DNA from: Planctomycetota bacterium
GTDB taxonomy: Bacteria; Planctomycetota; UBA1135; GCA-002686595
Length of the DNA: 64,000 bases
Direction: 5' to 3'
NCBI GenBank assembly: GCA_020853575.1
Contig: JADYYP010000009.1
Coordinates: forward strand, 28,348-92,347
Both the position numbers and the translations under genes were made by a program. Shown piece by piece: positions 20,583 to 29,717 of the stretch. Numbering within the stretch: the first letter of the stretch is position 1; each line of letters opens with the position of its first letter. The notes beneath the pieces are model-generated. The model saw only the letters and a list, made by a program, of their open reading frames with translations. It made no database searches and was not told where the DNA came from.

Positions 20583-23500
20583 GTGAGCGAACTCTTCGTC
20601 ACCCCCGACGGCCTGGAGGCCACGCTCGACCACGCCATCGGCTCGGGCGCGGTCGGGCGCGTCGTGCACGGCGCGCTGACGCGCGAATGGAACTCCTGGC
20701 CGGCCGGCACCGAGATCGCCGTCAAGCGCTTGCACTCGCAGTTGAGACGCGACGCCGCTGCACGGCATTCGCTGGCCAACGAGATCGAGGTCGGGCGCGC
20801 GGCGCAACATCGCTCCTTGGTGCGCCATCTGGCGGCGGGCGAGGATCAGGGCGGTCCGTACTTGGTGATGGAGTTCGTCGGGGGCCGCACGCTGCGCGAG
20901 ACCCTGGCGCTGTCGCGCTCGCTGCCCGAGCCGTTGGTGCGCGCCGTCGCCCATGGAGTCGCAGGCGCGTTGGCCGCGCTCCACGAGGCCGGCTTCGTGC
21001 ACGCCGACGTCAAGCCCGACAACATCCGGCTCGACACTCACGGGCGCGCGGTCCTGATGGACCTGGGATTCGCGCGCCGCGTCTCGACCGAGGGCTCGCT
21101 CGCGGAGCGCGCCTTCCGCTCGCTGACCGGCAGCAGTGCGGCGGGCGACGGCGGCGCGAATTCCTCCCAGGAGCTCGGCGTCAACCCCGGAAGCCTGGCC
21201 TACCTGTCGCCGGAGCGCGCTCGCGGATCCCCGTGCACTCCGGCGAGCGACGTGTTCTCGCTGGGCGTCGTGCTGTACGAGGCCGCCACCGGCGTGCACC
21301 CCTTCGCGAGCGATGCGCTCGACTCCGGTCCGCCGCTCGACGCCACCGGATTCTCCAGCGGCAAGCTGCTGCGGCGCTCGATCGACGATCCGGGCGCCGA
21401 CCGCTTGTTGGCCGCGATCGCCACCGCGCGTTTCGTGCCCCCTTCGCGCCTGGTTCCGCAAGTCTCGCCGTTCCTCGATGCCATGCTGGTCGACCTGTTG
21501 CGGCGGGATCCGCTCGAGCGCCCCGTCGCCTCCGCGGTCGACCTGCGCTTCGCCGACGGCGAGCGCAGCGCGTGGTGGCGCGAGCAACTCGACTTCGGCA
21601 GCCAAGCCCGGCGCGGTGCATTGGGCGAGCAGGATTCGCTGCACCTGACGCCGCTGGTGGGACGAGAGCGCGAGCTCTCCGAGTTGCTCGCGCTGTTCCG
21701 TGACGCGTTCGCCACGCCACCGCGCGCGAGTGTCGTGTGGCTCAGCGGCCCCTCGGGCTCCGGCAAGTCGCGCCTGATGAGCGATGCCGCGGCGCTCGCG
21801 CGCAAGTCGCTGCAGCCGCCGCCGCTGTACCTGTACGGTCGCTGTCCGGCCTTCGAGGAGCAACGGCCGTGCATGCCGATCCTGCGCCTGCTCGAGCGCT
21901 ATCTGCGCCTGCCGCCCGGCGCGGAGCTCGGCCATTCACAGCGCGAGCAGCTCACCAAGCTCGTCCCGCCCAGCGTCGCGCACGCGCTGGCCCAGGCGTT
22001 GACGCCCAAGTTCAACGGCACCACCGAGGTCGCGGTTCCGGTGGCGCTCGCCGAGTGGCTCGTGTCGCTGGCGCGCTCGGCCCCGCTGATCGTGTTCCTC
22101 GACGACGTCAACTTCGCCGACGAAGGCTCGCTCGACGTGCTGCGCGGCGTCGCGGAGCGCTTGGGCGAGACGCAGCTCGCTCTGGTGCTCGGATTCCGCG
22201 ATCACGACGAGGTCGAGAATCCGGAACAGTGTGCGCGCTTGCGCGCCGATCTCGAGCAGCGTGGACGCTGGCGCGAGTTGCCACTGGTCCCGTTCGACGA
22301 AGACGCGGTGCAGGCGCTGGTCGAGCAGCTGTTCCACCACACCACGCCGCGCCGACGCATCGGACAGGTGTTGTTCGCGCGCAGCCGCGGCAACGTCGGG
22401 CTCCTGGCCGAGATCCTGCGTGGGCTGATCGACCGCGGCGAAGCGCGGCCGTTCGGGCCGCTCGAGAGCAAGTGGACGCTCGAGATCGCGCCCGAGCGAC
22501 TACCGCTCCCGGACTCGCTGCACACCATGATCCAGGAGCGCCTCCAGAAGGTCTCGAGCTCCGATCGCGAGTGGCTCAAGCGCATGGCGGTCGCGGGGGG
22601 TCGCATCGAGCTGGAGTTCCTCGCTCGCGCCTTCCACGCGCCGCAAGGCGAGATCGACGAGACCCTGACACGCTTGGTGAGCACGGGGTGGCTGTCGCCG
22701 ATCGGCGACCGCTACCGCTTCGCACGCCCCGCGCTGCGCGAGGCCGTGTACCGCTCGATCGATGCGCGCGAGAAGCGCGACATGCACTCGCGCGTCGCGG
22801 ATGCCTTCGGACCGACGGATCCCGATGGCGCTCAGGAGCCGCGCGAACGACGCTTGCCGATCGGCGACGCCTTCCAGCGTGCCTTCCACCTGCGCGCGGC
22901 GGATCGCCACCTCGACTTGCTGCGCGTTCTGCGGCCGCTGGTCAAGGCGCTGCTGCGTCGCGGACAGCCGCAGCGCGTGTACGTGCTCGCGCGTTGGGGT
23001 GTCGATGCGCTCGCAGCCCTCGCCGCCAACCGCAGCCGCAATCGCTGGCGCATCGAGTTCCTCGAGGCCGCGGCCGACGCTGCCGACCGACTGGGGTATC
23101 GCGAGGAGCAGCGCCAGTGGCTCGACCGCTTGTCGGACCTGGAGTTCGACCCCGAGCGCGACCCGGACGCACTGTCACGCGTCTACGTGCTGCACGGTCG
23201 GCACGCCGCGAGCACGGGCCAATACGGCCTCGCACGCGGCATGTTCCGCAACGCGGTCGAGCTCGCCCTCAAGGCCGGCGACGACGAGCTCGCCAGCGAG
23301 GCGCTGCGCCGTCTGGGTGCGGTCCAAGCGCACGTAGGCGAGCTCGAGGACGCTCGCGAGCTCTTGAGCCGAGCGCGCGACCACGCGGCGCACGATCCGC
23401 AGCGCGCGGTGGCCCTGATCCAGCTCGGCATCATCGATTTGCTCGAGAACCATCTGGAGCACGCGCTCGAGAACGTCGACCGCGCGCTGCGACTGCAGCG

Positions 23501-24245
23501 CCGCACGCGACGTTGGAATCTGCCCGGGATTTCCGCGGCGGCGCACATGCTGCGCGGCCGCATCTACCGCGTGTGCGGGCGGCCGGGGCGAGCCTTGGGT
23601 TCGATGAAGCGCGCGGTGACGCTGGCACACCTGGCCGGTGAGCGCCGCCTGGAGATGGAGGCGACGGCGCGCCTGGGCGGGCTGTTGCTCGACATCAATC
23701 GTCCGGCCGAGGCCGAGGCGCGCTTGCGCGAGGCTCTGCTGATCGCGGGCGAGATCGAGGACCGCCGCGGTCAAACCTTGGCGCTCTTGTGGCTCGGAAC
23801 GCTGCTCTGGGAGCAGGCCGATCCCGACGCGGCCAGCGTGCTCGATCGCGCCATGCGCTTGGCGAACGAGATGGGCCTCGAGCGCGCCGAATCGCTGGCC
23901 TTGGCGATCCGCGCGCGCATCGCTCGCGCTGAAGGCGACCTGGAGACGGCCCTGGCCCTCTCCGGACGCGCCGAGGAGATCCTCTCGCGCCAGGGCGCCG
24001 AGCTGCCCGACCGCATCGTCGTCGTCGGGACGCGCGCGCTGGTGCTCTCGACCGCGGGCCAGAGCGAAGACGCCGAAGCGCTGTTGAAGGTGCTGCGCAG
24101 CAAGATGAAGAGCGACAACGAGCGCATCGACAACGAGCCATTGCGCAAGGCGCACCGCACGGCGACCTCCAAGTTGTTGGATGCCGTGCTTTCGCCCGAT
24201 GGTGTGATCTACCCGCGAGTCGAGCTCGACATCGACCCCGATTGA
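20583..24245 (+). CDS. Serine/threonine kinase-AAA ATPase-TPR signalling protein
   Basis: This 1220-residue protein begins with a Ser/Thr kinase domain: glycine loop GSGAVGRVV, AVKRL, catalytic loop HADVKPDN (His140, Asp142) and DLGFARR in place of DFG. Next is a signalling ATPase of the large AAA/STAND type, with Walker A SGPSGSGKSR (Lys395) and Walker B LIVFLDDVNF. The C-terminal half is helical and TPR-like (YVLHGRHAASTGQYGLARGM, LIQLGIIDLLENHLEHALEN). I see no membrane helix and no DNA-binding domain, so it is probably a cytoplasmic kinase. Its input and substrates are unknown. The GTG start lies 77 bases from the divergent cysS start. Confidence 0.88.
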   Translation: MSELFVTPDGLEATLDHAIGSGAVGRVVHGALTREWNSWPAGTEIAVKRLHSQLRRDAAARHSLANEIEVGRAAQHRSLVRHLAAGEDQGGPYLVMEFVGGRTLRETLALSRSLPEPLVRAVAHGVAGALAALHEAGFVHADVKPDNIRLDTHGRAVLMDLGFARRVSTEGSLAERAFRSLTGSSAAGDGGANSSQELGVNPGSLAYLSPERARGSPCTPASDVFSLGVVLYEAATGVHPFASDALDSGPPLDATGFSSGKLLRRSIDDPGADRLLAAIATARFVPPSRLVPQVSPFLDAMLVDLLRRDPLERPVASAVDLRFADGERSAWWREQLDFGSQARRGALGEQDSLHLTPLVGRERELSELLALFRDAFATPPRASVVWLSGPSGSGKSRLMSDAAALARKSLQPPPLYLYGRCPAFEEQRPCMPILRLLERYLRLPPGAELGHSQREQLTKLVPPSVAHALAQALTPKFNGTTEVAVPVALAEWLVSLARSAPLIVFLDDVNFADEGSLDVLRGVAERLGETQLALVLGFRDHDEVENPEQCARLRADLEQRGRWRELPLVPFDEDAVQALVEQLFHHTTPRRRIGQVLFARSRGNVGLLAEILRGLIDRGEARPFGPLESKWTLEIAPERLPLPDSLHTMIQERLQKVSSSDREWLKRMAVAGGRIELEFLARAFHAPQGEIDETLTRLVSTGWLSPIGDRYRFARPALREAVYRSIDAREKRDMHSRVADAFGPTDPDGAQEPRERRLPIGDAFQRAFHLRAADRHLDLLRVLRPLVKALLRRGQPQRVYVLARWGVDALAALAANRSRNRWRIEFLEAAADAADRLGYREEQRQWLDRLSDLEFDPERDPDALSRVYVLHGRHAASTGQYGLARGMFRNAVELALKAGDDELASEALRRLGAVQAHVGELEDARELLSRARDHAAHDPQRAVALIQLGIIDLLENHLEHALENVDRALRLQRRTRRWNLPGISAAAHMLRGRIYRVCGRPGRALGSMKRAVTLAHLAGERRLEMEATARLGGLLLDINRPAEAEARLREALLIAGEIEDRRGQTLALLWLGTLLWEQADPDAASVLDRAMRLANEMGLERAESLALAIRARIARAEGDLETALALSGRAEEILSRQGAELPDRIVVVGTRALVLSTAGQSEDAEALLKVLRSKMKSDNERIDNEPLRKAHRTATSKLLDAVLSPDGVIYPRVELDIDPD

Positions 24246-24679
24246 GCGCCCTGCTCCGAGCGGCGCTCCTTCGCGCGCAGCAAGTGCAGCAAGCCGCAGA
24301 TGACCCACAAGCCGGATGTGCTCAAGTGCACGAGCACCCAGAGCTCGCGCCACTGCGGATCGGACGAGACTTGCACGGCGTAGCCCGAGACGGCTGCCGG
24401 CGCGAACGACGACAACAGCCCCCACCCGCTGCGGCGCCGCTGCCCCGTGCCCAGGCGAAGCTGGGGCAACGCGTGCGCGGCCCAGGTCACTCCGACGGCG
24501 AACACCAGCAGTGGCGCGCACAGGACGTGCGCGTGTTGCACCGCGGGCTGCAACGGGTGGTTGACGAGCGCGTACGGATCGTCGTTGGTGGCGAGATACG
24601 CGCACCAGGCGTAGGCCAGGCCGGTCGAGGCCACCAGCGCGTTGGACATGTGCAGCAACCAGGCTTGGGAGCGACTCAC
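24209..24679 (-). CDS. Membrane protein of the flavin-transfer operon, possibly heme-binding
   Basis: This protein of 156 residues has about four transmembrane segments. Several His lie in or beside them (LLHMSN, VNHPLQPAVQHAH, AAHALPQ, LVHLSTSGLW, LLHLL). That spacing resembles small cytochrome b-type or DUF4405-like quinol-side membrane proteins, so heme b binding is possible but unproven. Its ATG overlaps the stop of the FMN-binding gene (ATGA-type), and its 3' end overlaps the convergent kinase gene by 37 bases. It is the last gene of the apbE operon and may pass electrons between the membrane and the FMN-binding protein. Confidence 0.7.
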   Translation of the reverse strand: MSRSQAWLLHMSNALVASTGLAYAWCAYLATNDDPYALVNHPLQPAVQHAHVLCAPLLVFAVGVTWAAHALPQLRLGTGQRRRSGWGLLSSFAPAAVSGYAVQVSSDPQWRELWVLVHLSTSGLWVICGLLHLLRAKERRSEQGAQSGSMSSSTRG

Positions 24680-25275
24680 TTCCGCACCTCGCCCTTGGGG
24701 TTGAGCGCGCCGTGGACGGCGAGCACGCGGCGCACGGCCGAAGTCGTCGCGCGCGCGCTCAAGCTCGCTCCGGCGATGGGTCGAATGGCGCGCTTCAAAT
24801 TGAGCTCGTCATCCAGCTGCTTGCCCAGGAACTGCGCGTACCACTGCGCCTTGGGCACGTACTCGAGAGGCTCGCCGAACGAGAGCAGCTCGATGCGCTT
24901 GACCTTGGCCTCGGCGTCGACGACCACGAGCAGCGCCTCCTTCAGCGTGCGCACCTTGTGCACGTCCACGTAGGCCACGCCAACCAGCTGGCCATCCTTG
25001 CGGGCGACGTACGGACGCGCGATGGCCAGGTCGAGCGCCTCGCCGAGCAACTCACCGGCGCGCTTCTTCTGCGCATCGGTCAGGTACACGGTCTGCTTCT
25101 CGATCTGGCAGCCGGGCAGCGCGAGCTCGAGCGCCTCCTCGACGGTCAGGTAGATCTTCTCCGCCGGTGCCGCGAGCGAGCTCGGCGAGACGGGCTGGGG
25201 CGGCAGCGCCGGAGTCACGCACAGGAGCGCGCTAGAAAGTGAAACCGAGCGCCAAATCGAGTTGGTCCGCAGCAT
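24676..25275 (-). CDS. Exported FMN-binding domain protein
   Basis: A signal sequence (MLRTNSIWRSVSLSSALLCV) is followed by an FMN-binding domain in this 199-residue protein. The conserved flavin-attachment region reads PIAGASLSARATTSAVRR near residues 163-180. This corresponds to the (S/T)GAT(S/T) motif that ApbE modifies with FMN, although here the motif is GAS, so the modified residue is uncertain. The apbE gene is in the same operon, which supports covalent flavinylation outside the cytoplasm. The start overlaps the end of the porin gene by 44 bases. Confidence 0.8.
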   Translation of the reverse strand: MLRTNSIWRSVSLSSALLCVTPALPPQPVSPSSLAAPAEKIYLTVEEALELALPGCQIEKQTVYLTDAQKKRAGELLGEALDLAIARPYVARKDGQLVGVAYVDVHKVRTLKEALLVVVDAEAKVKRIELLSFGEPLEYVPKAQWYAQFLGKQLDDELNLKRAIRPIAGASLSARATTSAVRRVLAVHGALNPKGEVRK

Positions 25276-26506
25276 CGTGGGCTCCGTTGTCGAAGTCGTT
25301 GAAATCGAGCTTGAAGACGATGTGGTCGTTCGGCCGGTAGGCGATGCCGAAGCTCACGACCTCGACGTCGTTCTGCGGATCCGACGCGAATCCGCCCGGC
25401 ACGCTCGCTTGCGTGTCGTAGCGCTCCAGACGCACGAATGGCTCCAGCGAACGCCTGGCGTCGGAGTCGAACGCCGAGAGCACGTCGAACGACGCCTCGA
25501 AATAGCCGCCACGCATGCGTTCCCCGATCGAGTCGGGACCGACCAAGCCGAGAGCGTTGTTGAGCGCCGCGACCCCGTGAAGCTCGGACTGCGCGTAGAG
25601 GCACTTGAGCGTGAGCGCGCGCCACGCGAAGTGCGCGTGCGCCTCGGCGATCGCGGTCGAAACGTCAGTCGAGAACTGCTCCTGCCCGCTGTCGCCGAAG
25701 TACGCCGAGCCGCCGAGCGTCAGGCTCTCGCCGGCTAGCCAGTCGATGCGCGCCACGGCGGCCAAGTCCTCGGCGAGCGCCTCGCTACCGTTCTGCCGTC
25801 CGCCGCGCACTCCACCAGCCGAGAAGCCCGCGGCGTCCATGCCGTTGACGACGTAGGCGCGCCAGTCCAGGGAGCCCGTTTGGCCCCAGGCTCCCAACCC
25901 GAGCTCGCGCCACGTGGCGGGCAGAATCACGCGCTCGACCCACGGCCGATTGGCGCTGGGAAACGTGGTCGGCTCGTGGCGCTCGTTGACCAGCCCCATC
26001 GGGATCAGCACCAACCCGCTGCGCACGCTGAGCGAGTCGCACACGCGCCCATCGAGATACGCGAACTCGACCGCGACCTCCCCGTCCGCACCGTCGGCCG
26101 CCACGCCGTGCTCGAACTCGATCTCCGAGTTGAAGACCCAGTCCGGATCGAATTTGTAGCCCACGTAGAGCACGCTGCGCAGCGCGTCGGCCTCGTCGCG
26201 ACCACCGCCCTGGCGCTCTTTGAACAACGCCTCGCCGTAGCCGCCGATCGACACGCCGCCGCTCGATCCGTAGACCTTCGACGACGCCGGTCCGAGCCCC
26301 GACGTGCTCGCCCCCAAGGGCGCGATCAAGTCGCCGAGAGTCTCTCGCTCGAGCTCGTCGGCCACTGCGTCGAGACGCCGCCTGAGCTCGAGGTTGTCGC
26401 GTTCGACCTGCTGCAGTCGCTGCTCGAGCTCTGGCCCCACTTGCGCGCGGGCCAGCGCACTGGTCGCACACCACAGAACCGCCCATCCGACACGCTTGCC
26501 TTGCAT
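25232..26506 (-). CDS. Outer-membrane porin-like protein
   Basis: This has 424 residues from ATG 26506, chosen because a signal peptide follows at once (MQGKRVGWAVLWCATSALAR). A coiled coil at about 23-55 (LEQRLQQVERDNLELRRRLD) precedes a beta-barrel with alternating patterns and a terminal LDLALGFTF that ends in Phe, as many outer-membrane barrels do. It resembles phosphate-selective porins O and P and other planctomycete porins with an N-terminal coiled coil. Its place between apbE and the FMN-binding gene suggests a role in metal or redox exchange through the outer membrane. Confidence 0.75.
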   Translation of the reverse strand: MQGKRVGWAVLWCATSALARAQVGPELEQRLQQVERDNLELRRRLDAVADELERETLGDLIAPLGASTSGLGPASSKVYGSSGGVSIGGYGEALFKERQGGGRDEADALRSVLYVGYKFDPDWVFNSEIEFEHGVAADGADGEVAVEFAYLDGRVCDSLSVRSGLVLIPMGLVNERHEPTTFPSANRPWVERVILPATWRELGLGAWGQTGSLDWRAYVVNGMDAAGFSAGGVRGGRQNGSEALAEDLAAVARIDWLAGESLTLGGSAYFGDSGQEQFSTDVSTAIAEAHAHFAWRALTLKCLYAQSELHGVAALNNALGLVGPDSIGERMRGGYFEASFDVLSAFDSDARRSLEPFVRLERYDTQASVPGGFASDPQNDVEVVSFGIAYRPNDHIVFKLDFNDFDNGAHDAADQLDLALGFTF

Positions 26507-26565
26507 CGCTCGTCGATCTTCCTCGTCATGGGAGCAACGCGCCGACCGCACCAAGCGGTGGCACA

Positions 26566-27591
26566 TCAGCGTCGCTCCGTGTTCGTCGCTCGCGGGCCGT
26601 CGAACGAGAGCTGCACGCGCTCGGAGAGCACTCGCACGCGGTCGCGCAGCTCGGGCTCGGCGTGTGCGCTCAGCCGCTCGCCGTCACATACCAGCAGCAC
26701 CAGCTCGACATCCGCTCGTGCGCGTGCCCACGACCACGCCGACTGTGGGCCCATCACGAAGGCCGCCGTCGAGAACGCGTCGGCCGCGGTCGCGCCGGCG
26801 CACCAAACGGACACCGAGCCGAAGTCCGCCGCCGGTCGGCCGTCCCGTGGATCGATCAAGTGGCCCAGCACCGTACCCTCGACGTCGCGCCGGCTCTCGC
26901 TGTTGCCCGAGGTCGCGATCGAACCGGACTCGATGCTCCACGCGAGTACGGCGCTGGCACGCTGCCGCGGATCCGCAATCGACCATTCGACGCGCTCGCC
27001 GAGCACCGCCACTTGACCGCCGAGATCGAGCCGCGCGATGGCCGAGCCCGCGCGCAAACTGGCCAACGCGGCGTCGAGCCCGACGCCCTTGCCGAAACCA
27101 CCCTCTTCCAGCACCACGCGTTCGCCGCGCACCCAGCGACCGTCGGGCTGCTCGATGCACCCGCGATCGAAGCCCACGCTCGCGAGCGCCTGCGCGACCC
27201 CGGCGCCGTCCAGCAGGCGTCCGGAGCCGCGCAGGTCCCACGCGCGCACGAGCGCGCCCACGGTCGGATCGAAGGCCCCCTGGCTGGCGTTCCAAAGCTC
27301 GCGGCACGCGCGCAGATCCGCGGCCAACTCCGGCGAAACCTCGACGGGCACTCCGGCCGGAGCCGCGTTGAAGCGCGCCAAGTCACTGTCGCCGCGCCAC
27401 GTCGAGAGCCGCTGCTCCACGGACTCGAGAGCGCGCACCGCGACCTCGCTCGCCGCCAGCGCGAGGCGTCGTTCGGACGCCTCGACCGAGAGCTCGAAAT
27501 GCGTCCCCATGGCCGCGACTCGGCGCTCGACCCGCGCGGGAAGCGAGGGCGCCGAGGATTGGGCCAGGGACAGCAGGAGCATCGGGTGCAT
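26566..27591 (-). CDS. apbE: FAD:protein FMN transferase
   Basis: ApbE moves FMN from FAD to a Thr or Ser of exported proteins using magnesium. The 341-residue sequence has the family landmarks: MGTHFELSV near residue 28, ARFNAAPAG, GAFDPTVGALVRAWD, IATSGNSES, HLIDPRDGRPA and the metal-site region TAADAFSTAAFVMG. The first residues (MHPMLLLSLAQSSAPSLPAR) form a short export signal. It is the first gene of an operon with a porin, an FMN-binding protein and a membrane protein. A Fur-like palindrome lies 11 bases upstream of the ATG. Confidence 0.92.
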   Translation of the reverse strand: MHPMLLLSLAQSSAPSLPARVERRVAAMGTHFELSVEASERRLALAASEVAVRALESVEQRLSTWRGDSDLARFNAAPAGVPVEVSPELAADLRACRELWNASQGAFDPTVGALVRAWDLRGSGRLLDGAGVAQALASVGFDRGCIEQPDGRWVRGERVVLEEGGFGKGVGLDAALASLRAGSAIARLDLGGQVAVLGERVEWSIADPRQRASAVLAWSIESGSIATSGNSESRRDVEGTVLGHLIDPRDGRPAADFGSVSVWCAGATAADAFSTAAFVMGPQSAWSWARARADVELVLLVCDGERLSAHAEPELRDRVRVLSERVQLSFDGPRATNTERR

Positions 27592-27601
27592 ACGCCGCGG
27601 C

Positions 27602-27655
27602 TGAGACTCAGTCTCAATGCCGCAGGCAGATTAGCGCCGCAAATCGCGCTGTCGA
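27602..27655 (-). promoter_or_regulatory. apbE operon promoter with 7-1-7 Fur-like operator
   Basis: On the minus strand, TCGACA (27655-27650), a 16-base spacer and TAATCT (27633-27628) give a plausible promoter. Just downstream is a perfect palindrome, TGAGACT-G-AGTCTCA (27616-27602). Its 7-1-7 form resembles Fur-family boxes such as TGAGAAT-n-ATTCTCA. A repressor bound there would sit over the start of the transcript. The identity of the regulator is inference. Confidence 0.5.
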
Positions 27656-27669
27656 GTACGAACGGGGGC

Positions 27670-28569
27670 TTAGTTCGCGGGCTTCCCGGGCGAACGGCTC
27701 GCGCCCTTGGCCTCGAGCGACCACCCCAAGCGATGGAGTGCGGCGCCACGCGCGTGGCCGCGCGCGATGGCACGCGCCAGCAGCTTGCGCTGCGATGTCC
27801 GCGGCTCGTACCCGTGGAGAAAACGCAGCGCGTCGCGGACTGTGACGTCGTACTCGCCGCGCTCCACGCGGCGCGCGACATAGCGCCACATGCGGCGCAG
27901 ATTCGACTGCCGTTCGAGGTCGCTGAGTCGCTCGCGCCACACCGAGCGATCGAGGTCGATCAACCAGGCGCTCAGCTCGCCGCGCTCGAGCGCCGCTTCA
28001 TCGAGCAGCACGTTCTTCGGGTGCAGGTCGGCATGCAGGAATCCAACTTCGTGCACGCGCGCGACGAATCGCCCCAACTGGCTCAGCAGCGTTCGCCTGT
28101 GACGAGGCGGAACGGACCGAGCCTTCCAGCGCGCGAGCAACTCTCCGCCGTCGACGGAGCCGACGATGCGCTCGGTGATCAGGTCGAGCCCCCACCCTCC
28201 CCCGGGAATGCGACGCGCTCGAGCTGCGAGCACCGCGGGAGTAGCGATTCCGCGCTGGAGCAAGGTCTCCGACATCGCCAACTCGCGGAACGGCCGCTCC
28301 GCGTCGAGAAAGCGCTCTCGGGTCAACCAACGCAACAGCCCTCCGTGGGTGAAGCGCCTGACGACGTAGTCGCGGCCCGCGAGCGAGAGCAATCGCATCG
28401 GGCGGCGGCCGCTGAGCGCGACCGCACGCGTTCGACCATCGCTCTCGAGGTCGAAGCCGAATTCCGCGAGCTCGCGCGCCAGGCTCGAGCGCACGACCAG
28501 CACGCCGACACTCGACTCGGTGACCGAGAAGTGCGCCGGGAGCGAACCGAGGATGGCGAGGGAGGACAC
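27670..28569 (-). CDS. Lipopolysaccharide kinase-like (WaaP/InaA family) protein
   Basis: This protein of 299 residues belongs to the protein-kinase-like LPS kinases, which phosphorylate Kdo or heptose of the lipopolysaccharide core. The catalytic loop is HADLHPKNVLL (Asp181) and the metal-binding motif is LIDLDRS, replacing DFG. YVVRRFTHGG supplies the nucleotide-binding strand. A glycosyltransferase 9 (heptosyltransferase-like) gene starts 50 bases away in the opposite direction, which fits a lipopolysaccharide core function. Confidence 0.85.
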   Translation of the reverse strand: MSSLAILGSLPAHFSVTESSVGVLVVRSSLARELAEFGFDLESDGRTRAVALSGRRPMRLLSLAGRDYVVRRFTHGGLLRWLTRERFLDAERPFRELAMSETLLQRGIATPAVLAARARRIPGGGWGLDLITERIVGSVDGGELLARWKARSVPPRHRRTLLSQLGRFVARVHEVGFLHADLHPKNVLLDEAALERGELSAWLIDLDRSVWRERLSDLERQSNLRRMWRYVARRVERGEYDVTVRDALRFLHGYEPRTSQRKLLARAIARGHARGAALHRLGWSLEAKGASRSPGKPAN

Positions 28570-28619
28570 GCCCGGAGTGTAGCGACTCGGAACTGGAGCT
28601 CGCCGCGGCGGATGGCACC

Positions 28620-29651
28620 ATGGGCCGCGTGGAATCCGCCCCCGCCAAAGTCCTGATCGTGCGCCTCGGCGCGATCGGTGACGTGGTCAACGCGACGCTG
28701 GTGGCCAGCGCGCTGCGCCGCGCGTGGCCCGAGACCGAGATCGGCTGGGCAGTACACGAGCTGGCCAGTCCGCTGGTGCTCGGACATCCCTCGATCGACC
28801 GCGTGCACGTGTGGCGCAAGGGCACCGGCCTCACGGGGTTCCGCGCCGTCCTCGCAGACGTGCGCTCACAGCGCTACGACCTCGCCATCGACCTCCAGCG
28901 CATCGCGAAGAGCGCCGTGTTGGCGCGCCTCAGCGGTGCTCGCCGAGTCTTGGGTTTCGACCGGATGCGCACCAAGGAAGCCAGTTGGCTCCTCACGCGC
29001 GAGCGCGTCGCACCGCGCACCCATCGGGGATCGATGGTCGAGCAGTACCTCGAATTCGTGCAGCACTTGGGGCTCGACAGCTCGATCCCGACATTCGAGC
29101 TTCCGCTCGACGCGACGGCCGTGGCACGCGCGGAAGAACGCATGCGCGAGCTCGGCCCGCTGGCCGTGCTGATGCACCTGGGTGCGACCAAGCCCGCCAA
29201 TCGCTGGGCCCCCGAGCGCTTTGCGGAAGTCGCGCGTCGCTTGCTCGACCGCGGATACCGCGTGGCGCTGACCGGCGGGCCGGGCGATGCCGAACTCGCG
29301 CTCCGCGCGGTCGCGATCGAGCCCAGGCTCACGAATTGGTGCGGCGCGACCTCGCTGCTCGAGTTGGCGGAGCTCCAGCGTCGCTCCGCGCTGGTGCTCT
29401 CGTGCGACTCCGGACCGATGCATCTGGCAGCCGCGGCGGGTGCGCTGGTGGTCGCGCTGTTTGGCCCCGCGGACGAACGACGCACAGGCCCGTTCGGCGC
29501 GCGCCACACGGTGGTTCGAACTCGTCCCCCGTGCGCCCCGTGCAACCTGCGTCACTGCAACCAGACGCGACACGCGTGCATGGAGGACCTGACGACCGAC
29601 GCGGTTTCGGCCGCGGTATTCGCGGCACTCGATCGTCGAGCCGGGTCCTAG
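28620..29651 (+). CDS. Glycosyltransferase family 9 (ADP-heptose:LPS heptosyltransferase-like)
   Basis: This 343-residue GT-B enzyme has the family N-terminus VLIVRLGAIGDVVNATLVAS and the C-terminal nucleotide-binding landmarks HLGATKPANRWAPERFAEVA, ALTGGPGDAELA and SCDSGPMHLAAA...ALFGPADERRTGPFG. A Cys cluster near the end (CAPCNLRHCNQTRHACM) is typical of one GT9 subgroup. It probably adds heptose to the lipid A core. It is divergent from the LPS-kinase-like gene. Confidence 0.88.
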   Translation: MGRVESAPAKVLIVRLGAIGDVVNATLVASALRRAWPETEIGWAVHELASPLVLGHPSIDRVHVWRKGTGLTGFRAVLADVRSQRYDLAIDLQRIAKSAVLARLSGARRVLGFDRMRTKEASWLLTRERVAPRTHRGSMVEQYLEFVQHLGLDSSIPTFELPLDATAVARAEERMRELGPLAVLMHLGATKPANRWAPERFAEVARRLLDRGYRVALTGGPGDAELALRAVAIEPRLTNWCGATSLLELAELQRRSALVLSCDSGPMHLAAAAGALVVALFGPADERRTGPFGARHTVVRTRPPCAPCNLRHCNQTRHACMEDLTTDAVSAAVFAALDRRAGS

Positions 29652-29717
29652 GACGCAGCCCCATTCCGGAGATCCGGGTGAGCGCGAGTCGTGCTCGCGG
29701 CTGCGGGCTGCCCCGAC

